The position numbers and the translations under genes are program-made. This document shows, one piece after another, positions 1-7,756 of a stretch of 64,000 nucleotides of DNA. Numbering within the stretch: position 1 is the first letter of the stretch; every line of letters starts with the position of its first letter. The notes under the pieces are model-generated. The model did no database searches. It saw nothing but the letters and a program-made list of their open reading frames with translations, and had not been told where the DNA came from. The stretch comes from Ferruginibacter paludis (lineage in GTDB: Bacteria; Bacteroidota; Bacteroidia; Chitinophagales; Chitinophagaceae): contig NZ_JAUFQJ010000002.1 of assembly GCF_030409685.1 (NCBI RefSeq), positions 522,360-586,359 of the forward strand, given 5' to 3'.

Positions 1-697
1 TTTAAAGCAACAAAATAAAAGGGTGGCGGAAAGAACTTTCGATGAGAAGGATATTTTTGCTACAGGTAAAAATGTGATTGTTATCGGCGGTGGAGATACC
101 GGCAGCGACTGCGTTGGAACCAGTAACCGGCATGGAGCTGCCTCTGTGACTCAGTTTGAATTATTGCCCAAACCACCCGAGGCTCGCAGCTTGGTAATGC
201 CCTGGCCTACTTATCCTATGTTGTTAAAAACCACATCTTCACATGAAGAGGGTTGTGAACGACATTGGGCGGTTGCTACCAAAGAATTTATTGGTGATGA
301 AAAAGGTAATTTAAAGTCGCTGGTATTGGTAGATTTAGAGTGGAAAGTCGTTGACCACAGGCCGGCGCAATTCGTGGAAGTTAAAGGAAGTGAAAGGGAA
401 GTTCCCTGTGAACTGGCTTTGCTGGCAATGGGATTCGTGCATCCGCAACATGAAGGTTTGATTAAAGAACTGGAACTTGAGTTGGATGAAAGAGGCAACG
501 TAAGGGCTTCGGAGAAAAATTACCAGTCTAATATTAGTAAAATCTTTACGGCAGGGGATATGCGCAGGGGGCAGTCGCTGGTAGTTTGGGCGATAAAGGA
601 AGGACGTGATTGTGCTGAAAAAGTAGATGAATTCCTTGTTGGAAACTCGCTGCTTGAGACAGCCGACGGGAATATGATTGCCCGGTACCTGGTTTAA
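1..697 (+). CDS. gltD: Glutamate synthase (NADPH) small subunit, C-terminal part
   Basis: The frame is open from the left edge (codons run from base 2), so the gene starts outside the window and the GTG at 23 is internal. About 231 residues are visible. They contain the second dinucleotide-binding fold with GGGDTGSDCVGT and a closing FAD-site segment with AGDMRRGQS, both typical of GltD. The protein passes electrons from NADPH to the large subunit GltB, which makes glutamate from glutamine and 2-oxoglutarate in the cytoplasm. It is followed by a terminator and then by ammonium transport genes, so the block is dedicated to nitrogen assimilation. GltB would be expected just upstream, outside the window. 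Confidence 0.93.
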   Translation, partial: LKQQNKRVAERTFDEKDIFATGKNVIVIGGGDTGSDCVGTSNRHGAASVTQFELLPKPPEARSLVMPWPTYPMLLKTTSSHEEGCERHWAVATKEFIGDEKGNLKSLVLVDLEWKVVDHRPAQFVEVKGSEREVPCELALLAMGFVHPQHEGLIKELELELDERGNVRASEKNYQSNISKIFTAGDMRRGQSLVVWAIKEGRDCAEKVDEFLVGNSLLETADGNMIARYLV

Positions 698-717
698 TAA
701 ATTTCAACTTTTTAATG

Positions 718-747
718 AAAACTCTCTGTGCAAACAGGGAGTTTTTT
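718..747 (+). terminator. Rho-independent terminator of gltD
   Basis: Stem 721-728 (ACTCTCTG) pairs with 735-742 (CAGGGAGT, one G-T pair), flanked by A and T runs that extend it, and ends in six T. It lies 20 bases after the gltD stop. Confidence 0.85.
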
Positions 748-892
748 ATTTGGAGCATATATGATTTTTAAATATCCAAGTATTTTATATCGAAAAGTCG
801 GTTAATGTGATGTTAATTTAAATTAAATGTACAATATGAGTATAATGTTAACAATTATTCAGGTGGATGAATATTTATCTGCAAAATTTTGG

Positions 893-900
893 TATTTTTG
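893..900 (+). promoter_or_regulatory. Possible Bacteroidota -7 box upstream of the first amt gene
   Basis: TATTTTTG fits the TAnnTTTG -7 consensus and lies 53 bases before the ATG at 953. No clear TTTG -33 box sits at the right distance. If used, it rules out the in-frame upstream ATG at 827 as the translation start. Confidence 0.35.
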
Positions 901-952
901 TTTAAATGCTAAAACATTATATTATTTATTAATACTAAAACCGCTAAACGTT

Positions 953-2353
953 ATGAAAAAAATCGGAATAAGGGAAGTGCTACCTTTTTTTGCACTTACG
1001 GCAGTAGCCGTAGGTAGTCTTTTCTTTCCTACTGCTGAGGCCTTTGCAGATACTTCCAAATATGTAACGGGAGATATAACATGGGTTTTGATATCGACTG
1101 CTCTGGTGTTTTTGATGACGCCAGGTCTGGCCTTTTTTTATGGAGGTATGGTGAACCGAAAAAATGTATTGAGTACTATGATCAAGAGTTTTGTCGCAGC
1201 CGGTATTGTAACTGTTTTGTGGATTACAGTTGGCTACGGAATGTCTTTCGGAACTACCATTGGAGGTGTTATAGGAAATCCAATGTCGCATTTATTTTAT
1301 AAAGGCGTTGTGTCCGGTGCTCCGTGGGTAGGTGGTCCAACCATTCCGCTAACCTTGTTCTCTTTATTTCAGTTAATGTTTGCTATCATAACCCCAGCAC
1401 TGGTTGTGGGTGCAGTGGCTGAAAGGGTTCGCTTTACTTCATATGCCTTATTTATTGTGTTGTTTTGTGTATTCATCTATTTTCCTGTATGTCACTGGGC
1501 ATGGCATCCTGACGGATTTTTATTTAAAATGGGCGTGCTTGATTTCGCTGGTGGTACAGTTGTGCATATTACGGCAGGTTGTGCAGCGCTGGCGGGTGCA
1601 CTGGTATTAAAAAGAAGAAAATCGCATATCGACAATATTGAAAATCATCCAGCAAATGTTCCCTATGTATTGATCGGAACCGGTTTGCTGTGGTTTGGCT
1701 GGTTTGGTTTTAATGCCGGTTCAGCGCTGGCTGCCAATACATTGGCGGTATCTGCTTTTGCAACTACCAACACAGCTGCTGCCACAGCCGGTTTGTCCTG
1801 GATGTTTTTTGATGTATTACGCGGTAAAAAGCCATCTGTGCAGGGGTTTTGTATTGGGGCTGTAGTAGGCTTGGTAGCTATTACTCCGGGAGCAGGTTTT
1901 GTAGGTATTGCACATAGCGCCTTTATTGGTTTTGTTGCTGCCATCATTTCCAACCTTGCTGTTTCATTACGTTCCAAGACCAAAGTAGATGATACATTGG
2001 ATGTATTTCCCTGCCATGGCATAGGTGGGATTGTTGGCATGTTGCTCACTGGTGTTTTTGCCTCTCATGCAGTAAACAGTGCGGTGGGTTTAGATGCTAC
2101 TGCCAATCACCAGGGATTATTTTTTGGTGGTGATTTGTTTTTTACCCAATTAAAGGGAATGGTAATTGTTGCCAGCTATAGCTTTATTGTAGGGTGGCTG
2201 ATATTTAAATTTATCAATTTCGTAAACCCATTGCGTGTTTCTGAAGATGAAGAATCTGCGGGTCTCGATGAATCTCAGCATGGTGAAAATTATGTACAGG
2301 GTACTTTACTGGTGAGGTCTGAAGGTATTATTGAAGAGAGACCTGTTCATTAA
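953..2353 (+). CDS. amt: Ammonium transporter (first copy)
   Basis: 466-residue Amt/MEP/Rh-family channel of the inner membrane, moving ammonia/ammonium into the cell. About 11 membrane segments are visible. The twin pore histidines are present in VVHITAGCAALAG and in PCHGIGGIVG; FFYGGMVNRKNVL and the WFGWFGFNAGSALAAN segment are also family hallmarks. The ATG at 953 is preferred to the upstream in-frame ATG at 827, because the extra 42 residues are unlike the family and a possible promoter lies inside them. The N-terminus (PTAEAFADTS) may be a cleaved signal. It lies between gltD and a second amt gene. No P-II (glnK) gene, the usual amt partner, is next to it. Confidence 0.95.
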   Translation: MKKIGIREVLPFFALTAVAVGSLFFPTAEAFADTSKYVTGDITWVLISTALVFLMTPGLAFFYGGMVNRKNVLSTMIKSFVAAGIVTVLWITVGYGMSFGTTIGGVIGNPMSHLFYKGVVSGAPWVGGPTIPLTLFSLFQLMFAIITPALVVGAVAERVRFTSYALFIVLFCVFIYFPVCHWAWHPDGFLFKMGVLDFAGGTVVHITAGCAALAGALVLKRRKSHIDNIENHPANVPYVLIGTGLLWFGWFGFNAGSALAANTLAVSAFATTNTAAATAGLSWMFFDVLRGKKPSVQGFCIGAVVGLVAITPGAGFVGIAHSAFIGFVAAIISNLAVSLRSKTKVDDTLDVFPCHGIGGIVGMLLTGVFASHAVNSAVGLDATANHQGLFFGGDLFFTQLKGMVIVASYSFIVGWLIFKFINFVNPLRVSEDEESAGLDESQHGENYVQGTLLVRSEGIIEERPVH

Positions 2354-2378
2354 ATTTCTAAAGACATAAATATTATTA

Positions 2379-2410
2379 AATCCGCGGCAGTAATGTCGCG
2401 GATTTTTTTT
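2379..2410 (+). terminator. Terminator of first amt gene
   Basis: Stem 2379-2386 (AATCCGCG) pairs perfectly with 2397-2404 (CGCGGATT) and runs into eight T. It starts 25 bases after the stop codon. Confidence 0.9.
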
Positions 2411-2773
2411 GTCAAGCGCCGCCATTCGTCTTTTCAACCTGAAAATGCAGCCCAATCATTTCGTTAACCAGAAGTTATTGTATGATATATATTATATTTA
2501 ATAATCTTAATAAAAGCCAGTAAATACTGCATTTTATATAAATTTTGAGCGTTACTTTTAAAATTTTCTAATAAATAGACCTATTTATACACATGTTAAC
2601 TATAAATATGTTTTTTTATTAGGGTTACTTTTGCTTTTTGTGCGTATTATTGTGAAAGAGATTTAGATTATACTAAATCATAATTTATTCGATTTTGTCC
2701 TTATGATATACTGGATTGCTTTTGCCAAAAGAGATTCAACACTTTTCTTTAACCAACTACTAAACTAAAAACA
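2411..2773. other. Gene-free AT-rich spacer upstream of the porin gene
   Basis: About 360 bases with no plausible coding frame. It must hold the promoter of the porin gene. TATTATTG at 2645-2652 is a near match to the -7 consensus but has no -33 box at the usual distance, so I do not assign it. Confidence 0.5.
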
Positions 2774-3850
2774 ATGATTAAAAAAATTTTTGGAACTGCA
2801 ATCATCGCTTTGTGTGCCATGCAAACTCTTCATGCGCAGGATTCTACCAAATCTCTTACCATTTCCGGATCTGTTGATGGTTATTACCGTTATAACTTTT
2901 CGAATGCTGCCGGTAATAGTAACAACAAAACAAGCTTTACAAATTCGCAAAGTTCATTTGCTTTAGGCATGGCTACAATCAAGGCCGACGCCACGGCTTT
3001 ATCCGGTAAAGTTACCGCGACTGCTGATCTGGGATTTGGCACAAGAGCCGAAGAGTTCTCTTATTATGAGTCTGCCGCAAAATCCAGCCTTGCAATGGTA
3101 AAGCAATTATACCTTACTTATGCATTATCGAGTAATGTAAAATTAACTGCAGGAAAATTTGCAACCCACGTTGGTTATGAAGTGATGGATGCTCCTTTAA
3201 ACAGGAACTACAGCATGTCCTATATGTTCACTAACGGTCCATTTTCTCATACAGGTGTAAAGATGGATGTTACGGCAGGCCCAGTTGGATTTATGCTGGG
3301 TGTTGCTAACTTCATTGATCAGACAACTTCTACTACAAGCACAAAAACGCTACTCGCACAGGTTAGCGGAGGGTCTAAAGATGGCAAATTAAAAGCGTAT
3401 CTGAATTATGCCGGATTTTTTGGAGCCAATGAAGGCTCAAATCCACTGGCTTTAAAAAGTTTAAGTCAGCTTGACCTGGTTGTTAACGCAACAGTAACCG
3501 ATAAATTCGGCATTGGGTTTAACGCAACCATGCAGGATCGCAAACAAATTGAAGGTTCTGCCAATCCAAGCGGCAGCTGGAAAGGCCTTGCTTTGTATCT
3601 GAATGTTGATCCTTCGCCAACAGTTGGCCTTACCTGGAGAAATGAATTGATCAGTGATAGTAAAGTAGTTTATTATGGCACGAAAAGCATTTATGCAAGC
3701 ACGCTGTCCTTAGATTATAAAGTTGGTCCTTTTACCCTTATTCCTGAATTAAGATTTGAAGCTGCTCAAAGCGAAATTTATTCAAAAAATGATGGCATCG
3801 GTTCTAAATCAACCGCCACCGCATTGCTTGCAGCAGTATACAAATTTTAA
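2774..3850 (+). CDS. Outer-membrane beta-barrel porin, BBP2/OmpL-like
   Basis: 358 residues with a cleavable signal peptide (about residues 1-21, ending LHAQ). The rest alternates hydrophobic and polar residues as amphipathic strands and ends in a C-terminal aromatic (AAVYKF), as expected for a barrel. The segment GKFATHVGYEVMDAPLNRNY and the following SYMFTNGPFSHTGVK resemble the BBP2 (OmpL-like porin-2) family. It sits between two ammonium channel genes, so passage of ammonium or another small nitrogen solute across the outer membrane is a reasonable guess, not shown. The gap to the next amt start is only 45 bases, so the two are probably co-transcribed. Confidence 0.85.
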   Translation: MIKKIFGTAIIALCAMQTLHAQDSTKSLTISGSVDGYYRYNFSNAAGNSNNKTSFTNSQSSFALGMATIKADATALSGKVTATADLGFGTRAEEFSYYESAAKSSLAMVKQLYLTYALSSNVKLTAGKFATHVGYEVMDAPLNRNYSMSYMFTNGPFSHTGVKMDVTAGPVGFMLGVANFIDQTTSTTSTKTLLAQVSGGSKDGKLKAYLNYAGFFGANEGSNPLALKSLSQLDLVVNATVTDKFGIGFNATMQDRKQIEGSANPSGSWKGLALYLNVDPSPTVGLTWRNELISDSKVVYYGTKSIYASTLSLDYKVGPFTLIPELRFEAAQSEIYSKNDGIGSKSTATALLAAVYKF

Positions 3851-3895
3851 TCAACGTTTTCTTTTATACCAACCTTAACCAATAAATTATCTATT

Positions 3896-5458
3896 ATGAA
3901 TGTAAAAAAAATCGGTAAATGGACACGCCACCGTATTGCATCTTATGCAATGGCAGTCGTTGTTTTGGTCCTCATGCTATCACCCGTTCTTACCATGGCG
4001 CAGGATCCTACGGGAGCCGGTACCGGTACCGTTAAGGACCTGGGGATAGATACCCTGGCTGCTACATCGGACACAGCTTTAAACAAGGTAGTAAGTGCAG
4101 TTAATGTAATAGCTGCTGCAGATGGCCACAGTAAAATTTCCATCAATATTATGTGGACATTGATCTGCGGATTTTTGGTAATGTTTATGCAGGCTGGTTT
4201 CGCATTGGTTGAAACGGGTTTTACTCAAAAGAAAAACGTAGCCCATACAATGGGTATGAACTTCCTGGTTTACGCCTTGGGTATGTTCGGTTTTTGGGTT
4301 TGCGGTTTTGCGTTAATGTTCGGCGGAGCGCTAAACGCCGTTACACTTGGAGGAGCACCGGGCGTTATTCCGCATGAATATGTAATTCACATGTTTGGTA
4401 AAGATTTTGGAATAGCTGGTACAGTAGGATTTTTCCTTAACAGCAAGGTGTATGACGTTGGTGTATTTACATTGTTCCTTTTCCAGATGGTATTCATGGA
4501 TACAACTGCTACCATCCCTACCGGATCAATGGCAGAAAGATGGTCATTTAAATCTTTCCTGATTTTTGGTTTGTTTATTTCCATGTTTGTATACCCTTTG
4601 TACGGCAACTGGGTATGGGGCGGCGGATGGTTGTCTCAGCTGGGGGTTAATTTTGGTCTGGGTCATGGTCATGTAGATTTCGCCGGTTCTTCTGTTGTGC
4701 ATTTGGTGGGCGGTGTTGCTGCATTAGCTGGTGCAATCATCATCGGACCACGTATTGGTAAATATGGTAAAAACGGAGAAGTGAATACGATCCCTGGTCA
4801 CAATATTCCAATGGCACTTTTAGGAACATTCATCCTTGCCTTGGGTTGGTTTGGTTTTAATCCGGGTTCAACCCTTGCAGGTGGCGATTTACGTATTGCC
4901 GTAGTTGCGGTTAATACCATGATGGCGGGAACAGCTGCGACATTATCTGCACTTATATTTATGTACATTAAAGGACAAAAACCTGATCCGGGTATGTTAT
5001 GTAACGGATTACTGGCAGGCCTTGTAGCTATTACTGCACCATGTGCATTTGTAGATTCTATGGGGTCAGTAATAATCGGAGCAGTTGCCGGTATACTGGT
5101 AATTGTAGTTTACAATTTTGTAGACAGAAAGCTAAAGATCGACGATCCGGTTGGCGCATTTGCAGTACATGGTGCCAATGGCGCTTGGGGTTGTATCGCT
5201 TTAGGATTATTTGCTGACGGTTCATATGGTGACGGATGGAATGGTGTACCAGGAACAGTAAAAGGATTGTTCTATGGCGACGGAAAACAATTGGTTGCTG
5301 AGCTTATTGGCGTAGCAGTTTGTTTTGTTTTCGTATTTGTTGTGATGTATGCTTTCTTCAAACTATCCAACAAAATAACACCAATCAGGGTAAAAGCAGA
5401 AGATGAAATTGCTGGCCTGGATATGCCTGAAATGGGTGTTCATGGTTATGTTGATTAA
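3896..5458 (+). CDS. amt: Ammonium transporter (second copy, long N-terminus)
   Basis: 520-residue Amt-family channel. It differs from the first copy by a signal-like N-terminus (hydrophobic about residues 15-34, then LTMAQ) and a polar stretch of about 50 residues before the first core helix. The twin histidines are present in SVVHLVGGVAALAGA and in FAVHGANGAWG. QAGFALVETGFTQKKNVAH is the conserved first-helix region. It follows the porin by 45 bases and ends in a strong terminator, so the porin and this channel look like a two-gene unit. Low similarity to the first copy suggests an old paralogue or separate origin rather than a recent duplication. Confidence 0.95.
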   Translation: MNVKKIGKWTRHRIASYAMAVVVLVLMLSPVLTMAQDPTGAGTGTVKDLGIDTLAATSDTALNKVVSAVNVIAAADGHSKISINIMWTLICGFLVMFMQAGFALVETGFTQKKNVAHTMGMNFLVYALGMFGFWVCGFALMFGGALNAVTLGGAPGVIPHEYVIHMFGKDFGIAGTVGFFLNSKVYDVGVFTLFLFQMVFMDTTATIPTGSMAERWSFKSFLIFGLFISMFVYPLYGNWVWGGGWLSQLGVNFGLGHGHVDFAGSSVVHLVGGVAALAGAIIIGPRIGKYGKNGEVNTIPGHNIPMALLGTFILALGWFGFNPGSTLAGGDLRIAVVAVNTMMAGTAATLSALIFMYIKGQKPDPGMLCNGLLAGLVAITAPCAFVDSMGSVIIGAVAGILVIVVYNFVDRKLKIDDPVGAFAVHGANGAWGCIALGLFADGSYGDGWNGVPGTVKGLFYGDGKQLVAELIGVAVCFVFVFVVMYAFFKLSNKITPIRVKAEDEIAGLDMPEMGVHGYVD

Positions 5459-5466
5459 ATAGTTTT

Positions 5467-5503
5467 ATGGTCCCATCGGAATTTTTTGATGGGACCATTT
5501 TTA
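5467..5503 (+). terminator. Terminator of second amt gene
   Basis: Perfect 11-bp stem, 5467-5477 (ATGGTCCCATC) with 5488-5498 (GATGGGACCAT), followed by T-rich sequence. The ATG inside the stem opens the nhaA frame but is not a credible start. Confidence 0.9.
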
Positions 5504-5529
5504 ATTTCAGCAGGAATAAAAGTTTACAA

Positions 5530-6756
5530 ATGAAAAGAATAGTTCATAGAATAATGACCCCCTTACGGTATTTTATCAACGATAGCCGCACGGTAGGTAT
5601 TATTTTAATCATCTGTACTTTATTGTCTATATTCCTGGCTAATAAAGGAATTGGTCTCTCCTATAGAAATTTTTGGAACAGTGAGATGCACAGTTTTAAA
5701 GCATTGCACCTCCCTGCCACTTACCTGGAATGGATCAATAACTTCCTGATGGGTATTTTCTTTTTAATGGCCGGAACGGAAATAAAAAGAGAATTAATGG
5801 AAGGTGAATTATCTTCTTTTAAAAAAGCAATTCTCCCATTTGGCGCAGCCTTGGGCGGCATGATGGTACCGGCTTTAATTTTCATTGCGTTTAATGTACA
5901 TTCAAGTTATATCACCGGCTGGGGAATACCTACAGCTACTGATATTGCATTTTCATTAGGCATTGCTTCTTTACTGGGCAAACGGGTGCCGTTAAGTTTA
6001 AAAATTTTACTGATGGCGCTTGCTATCATTGATGACCTGGGGGCAATCATTGTTATTGCATTATTTTACGGAGGCCAGTTGCACTGGACGTTCCTTGCAA
6101 TCGCAGGTGCGATATTCCTTGCATTGATGGCCTGCAATTATTTTAAAATAAAATTCGGATTTCTTCAAATTATATTGGCTGTATGCCTGTGGTATGCCAT
6201 TCTTCAGTCGGGTATTGAAGCAAGTATTGCCGGGGTAATATTTGCCTTTACCATACCCACAAAAAAGCTGGTGGCAGTCGAAAAATTCATTCACAACTTT
6301 GTAAACTTTTTTATACTGCCGCTTTTTGCATTGGCAAATACAGCACTTTTTATTCCGGCTCATTTTGCAGAAGCATTGGGAAGTACAGTAGGGATCGGAA
6401 TTATTGTAGGCCTGGTGGTGGGAAAACCCCTGGGTATATTTTTGATAAGCCGCTTACTGGTGTCTTTAAACATAGCCAAGCTGCCACATAACATTCAGTG
6501 GAAACAAATACTGGGTATGGGTACGCTGGCTGGCATTGGTTTTACGATGTCTATATTTACCACCATGCTTGCTTTTGGTGACGATGCTGTGAGGGATATA
6601 GCAAAGATCGCTATCCTTACAAGCGTTGCTTTATCAGTAGTAGCTAGCGTATTGTACTTTTGGGCCATCAGTACAGAGACTGATCAATCAGTGGCTCATC
6701 TGCACAAACCTGTGGTAACACCACCTTCGCTGGATTTACAGCTGGAACTTAATTAG
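5530..6756 (+). CDS. nhaA: Na+/H+ antiporter NhaA
   Basis: 408 residues, about 12 membrane helices. The pore signature is clear: PTATDIAFSLGIASLLG followed by ALAIIDDLGAI, containing the paired aspartates that bind Na+ or H+. The family exports Na+ in exchange for protons at the inner membrane and protects against salt and alkaline stress. The start at 5530 is chosen because the upstream in-frame ATG at 5467 lies inside the amt terminator stem and the residues between are not conserved in kind. It follows the ammonium channel and has its own terminator, so it could be read from a promoter close to 5500 or by read-through. A functional link to ammonium uptake is only inferred. Confidence 0.95.
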   Translation: MKRIVHRIMTPLRYFINDSRTVGIILIICTLLSIFLANKGIGLSYRNFWNSEMHSFKALHLPATYLEWINNFLMGIFFLMAGTEIKRELMEGELSSFKKAILPFGAALGGMMVPALIFIAFNVHSSYITGWGIPTATDIAFSLGIASLLGKRVPLSLKILLMALAIIDDLGAIIVIALFYGGQLHWTFLAIAGAIFLALMACNYFKIKFGFLQIILAVCLWYAILQSGIEASIAGVIFAFTIPTKKLVAVEKFIHNFVNFFILPLFALANTALFIPAHFAEALGSTVGIGIIVGLVVGKPLGIFLISRLLVSLNIAKLPHNIQWKQILGMGTLAGIGFTMSIFTTMLAFGDDAVRDIAKIAILTSVALSVVASVLYFWAISTETDQSVAHLHKPVVTPPSLDLQLELN

Positions 6757-6789
6757 AAGTATACATTTTTCATATGGCAAGCAATCGTT

Positions 6790-6820
6790 AACACCGTCTA
6801 TTTTTATAGAGGGTGTTTTT
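6790..6820 (+). terminator. Terminator of nhaA
   Basis: Stem 6790-6801 pairs with 6806-6817 with one mismatch, ends GGTGTTTTT and lies 33 bases after the nhaA stop. Confidence 0.8.
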
Positions 6821-6860
6821 ATTTACATGAAATGTAATCTTTAGCAGAAGATAGGGCACA

Positions 6861-6886
6861 AAAAAACGCAGTTGTAAAACTGCGTT
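6861..6886 (-). terminator. Terminator of the 53-residue ORF (minus strand)
   Basis: Perfect 9-bp stem AACGCAGTT (6865-6873) with AACTGCGTT (6878-6886). The A run at 6860-6866 reads as a T tract on the minus strand. It sits 28 bases past the stop of the small minus-strand ORF at 6914, which supports that ORF being transcribed. Confidence 0.75.
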
Positions 6887-6913
6887 GAATATGTTTATAC
6901 CAAAAATTAAAAC

Positions 6914-7075
6914 TTATGCTGTAAGGCATGCTGGGTGTTTATCTTTCCAGTAAACGAAAGCAGTTAAACCGCCTATCCATCCCAGGGACACAAGTAACAC
7001 TTTTGATACTTCTATAATTACGGGACTGTAACTGAATAGCTGAAAATCTGCTGATAAAAGATTGATTACTGACAT
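6914..7075 (-). CDS. Small membrane protein, 53 residues, unknown function
   Basis: A short minus-strand frame starting ATG at 7075 and stopping TAA at 6914-6916. It encodes a protein with one likely membrane segment in its middle (roughly residues 19-43, SPVIIEVSKVLLVSLGWIGG then LTAFVYW) and a charged tail ending KDKHPACLTA. A dedicated minus-strand terminator follows 28 bases later, with no other minus-strand gene between, which is the best evidence for a real transcript. I do not recognise the family. It is isolated between nhaA (convergent) and the ppc unit. Confidence 0.55.
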   Translation of the reverse strand: MSVINLLSADFQLFSYSPVIIEVSKVLLVSLGWIGGLTAFVYWKDKHPACLTA

Positions 7076-7316
7076 ACGAAATTTGCATTTATAACGTAAA
7101 GGTCACACCTATATTTCAATAAAACAAGCGCTGGTGCTGCATTACAGCCATATTCGACGTTGATAAATGTATTAAGAAAAATTGCATATTCATTAATAGA
7201 AGCCGCGGCTTTTCAATCCAATGATGAGGAGGAAAATTTTTGATTTATTTGAGTACCCTGAGCCGGCAATAGTAGCAGATCAAAATAATAAGTAACATTT
7301 TTTGCGTGCCTCAGAA

Positions 7317-7354
7317 ACAAAAAAAATGAAAAATATTTTAAAATATTTTTCATT
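7317..7354 (-). terminator. Terminator of the ppc unit
   Basis: A perfect 30-base palindrome at 7325-7354 (15-bp stem, nearly all A-T). On the minus strand it is followed by a T tract (A run 7319-7326 on the plus strand). It lies about 45 bases after the stop of the small gene downstream of ppc. Confidence 0.8.
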
Positions 7355-7398
7355 TACTATAAAAAAGGGGATAATTTTTAAAGTTACGTTACTGAAAC

Positions 7399-7731
7399 CT
7401 ACGCGTTTTTCAATTTATTTACCACTTCCAGATCCTGGCTTGACAAACTTTCCCACCATTCATCGGTAACATCTGCCAGGCGGTATTCCGTATCAATGTC
7501 ATAATTGCCTTCTTTATCTATCTCATAAAAGCAATTATTTAAAGTGTCCAATACGCTGTTCACAGATTTTAATTCTACAAACAACAGCCGGCTGATAATC
7601 TTTTTATTACTTTTTTGCTCAAGGAATTCTACTCTTTGCTGAAGGTCCAGGATTTTATCATCGCGTCGGGCGAGCAAATAGCTGGCAATAAAAATGCTGA
7701 AAAGAAAAACTATGATTAATCCTACTATCAT
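7399..7731 (-). CDS. Small membrane-anchored protein downstream of ppc
   Basis: 110 residues. An N-terminal membrane helix (about 2-20, IVGLIIVFLFSIFIASYLLA) is followed by a short coiled-coil-like stretch (about 25-45, ILDLQQRVEFLEQKSNK) and an acidic soluble tail (DKEGNYDIDTEYR, DEWWESLSSQD). I do not recognise the family. It begins 25 bases after the ppc stop on the same strand and shares the terminator at 7317-7354, so it is probably co-transcribed with ppc. Whether it influences the enzyme is unknown. Confidence 0.7.
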   Translation of the reverse strand: MIVGLIIVFLFSIFIASYLLARRDDKILDLQQRVEFLEQKSNKKIISRLLFVELKSVNSVLDTLNNCFYEIDKEGNYDIDTEYRLADVTDEWWESLSSQDLEVVNKLKNA

Positions 7732-7756
7732 GTACGCCGTTTAAAATTGAAAAATA

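Noticed and set aside
827..952. In-frame N-terminal extension of the first Amt
   Set aside because: The 42 extra residues are unlike the family and overlap a possible promoter; ATG 953 fits better.
5467..5529. In-frame extension of NhaA from ATG 5467
   Set aside because: It begins inside the terminator stem of the preceding gene.
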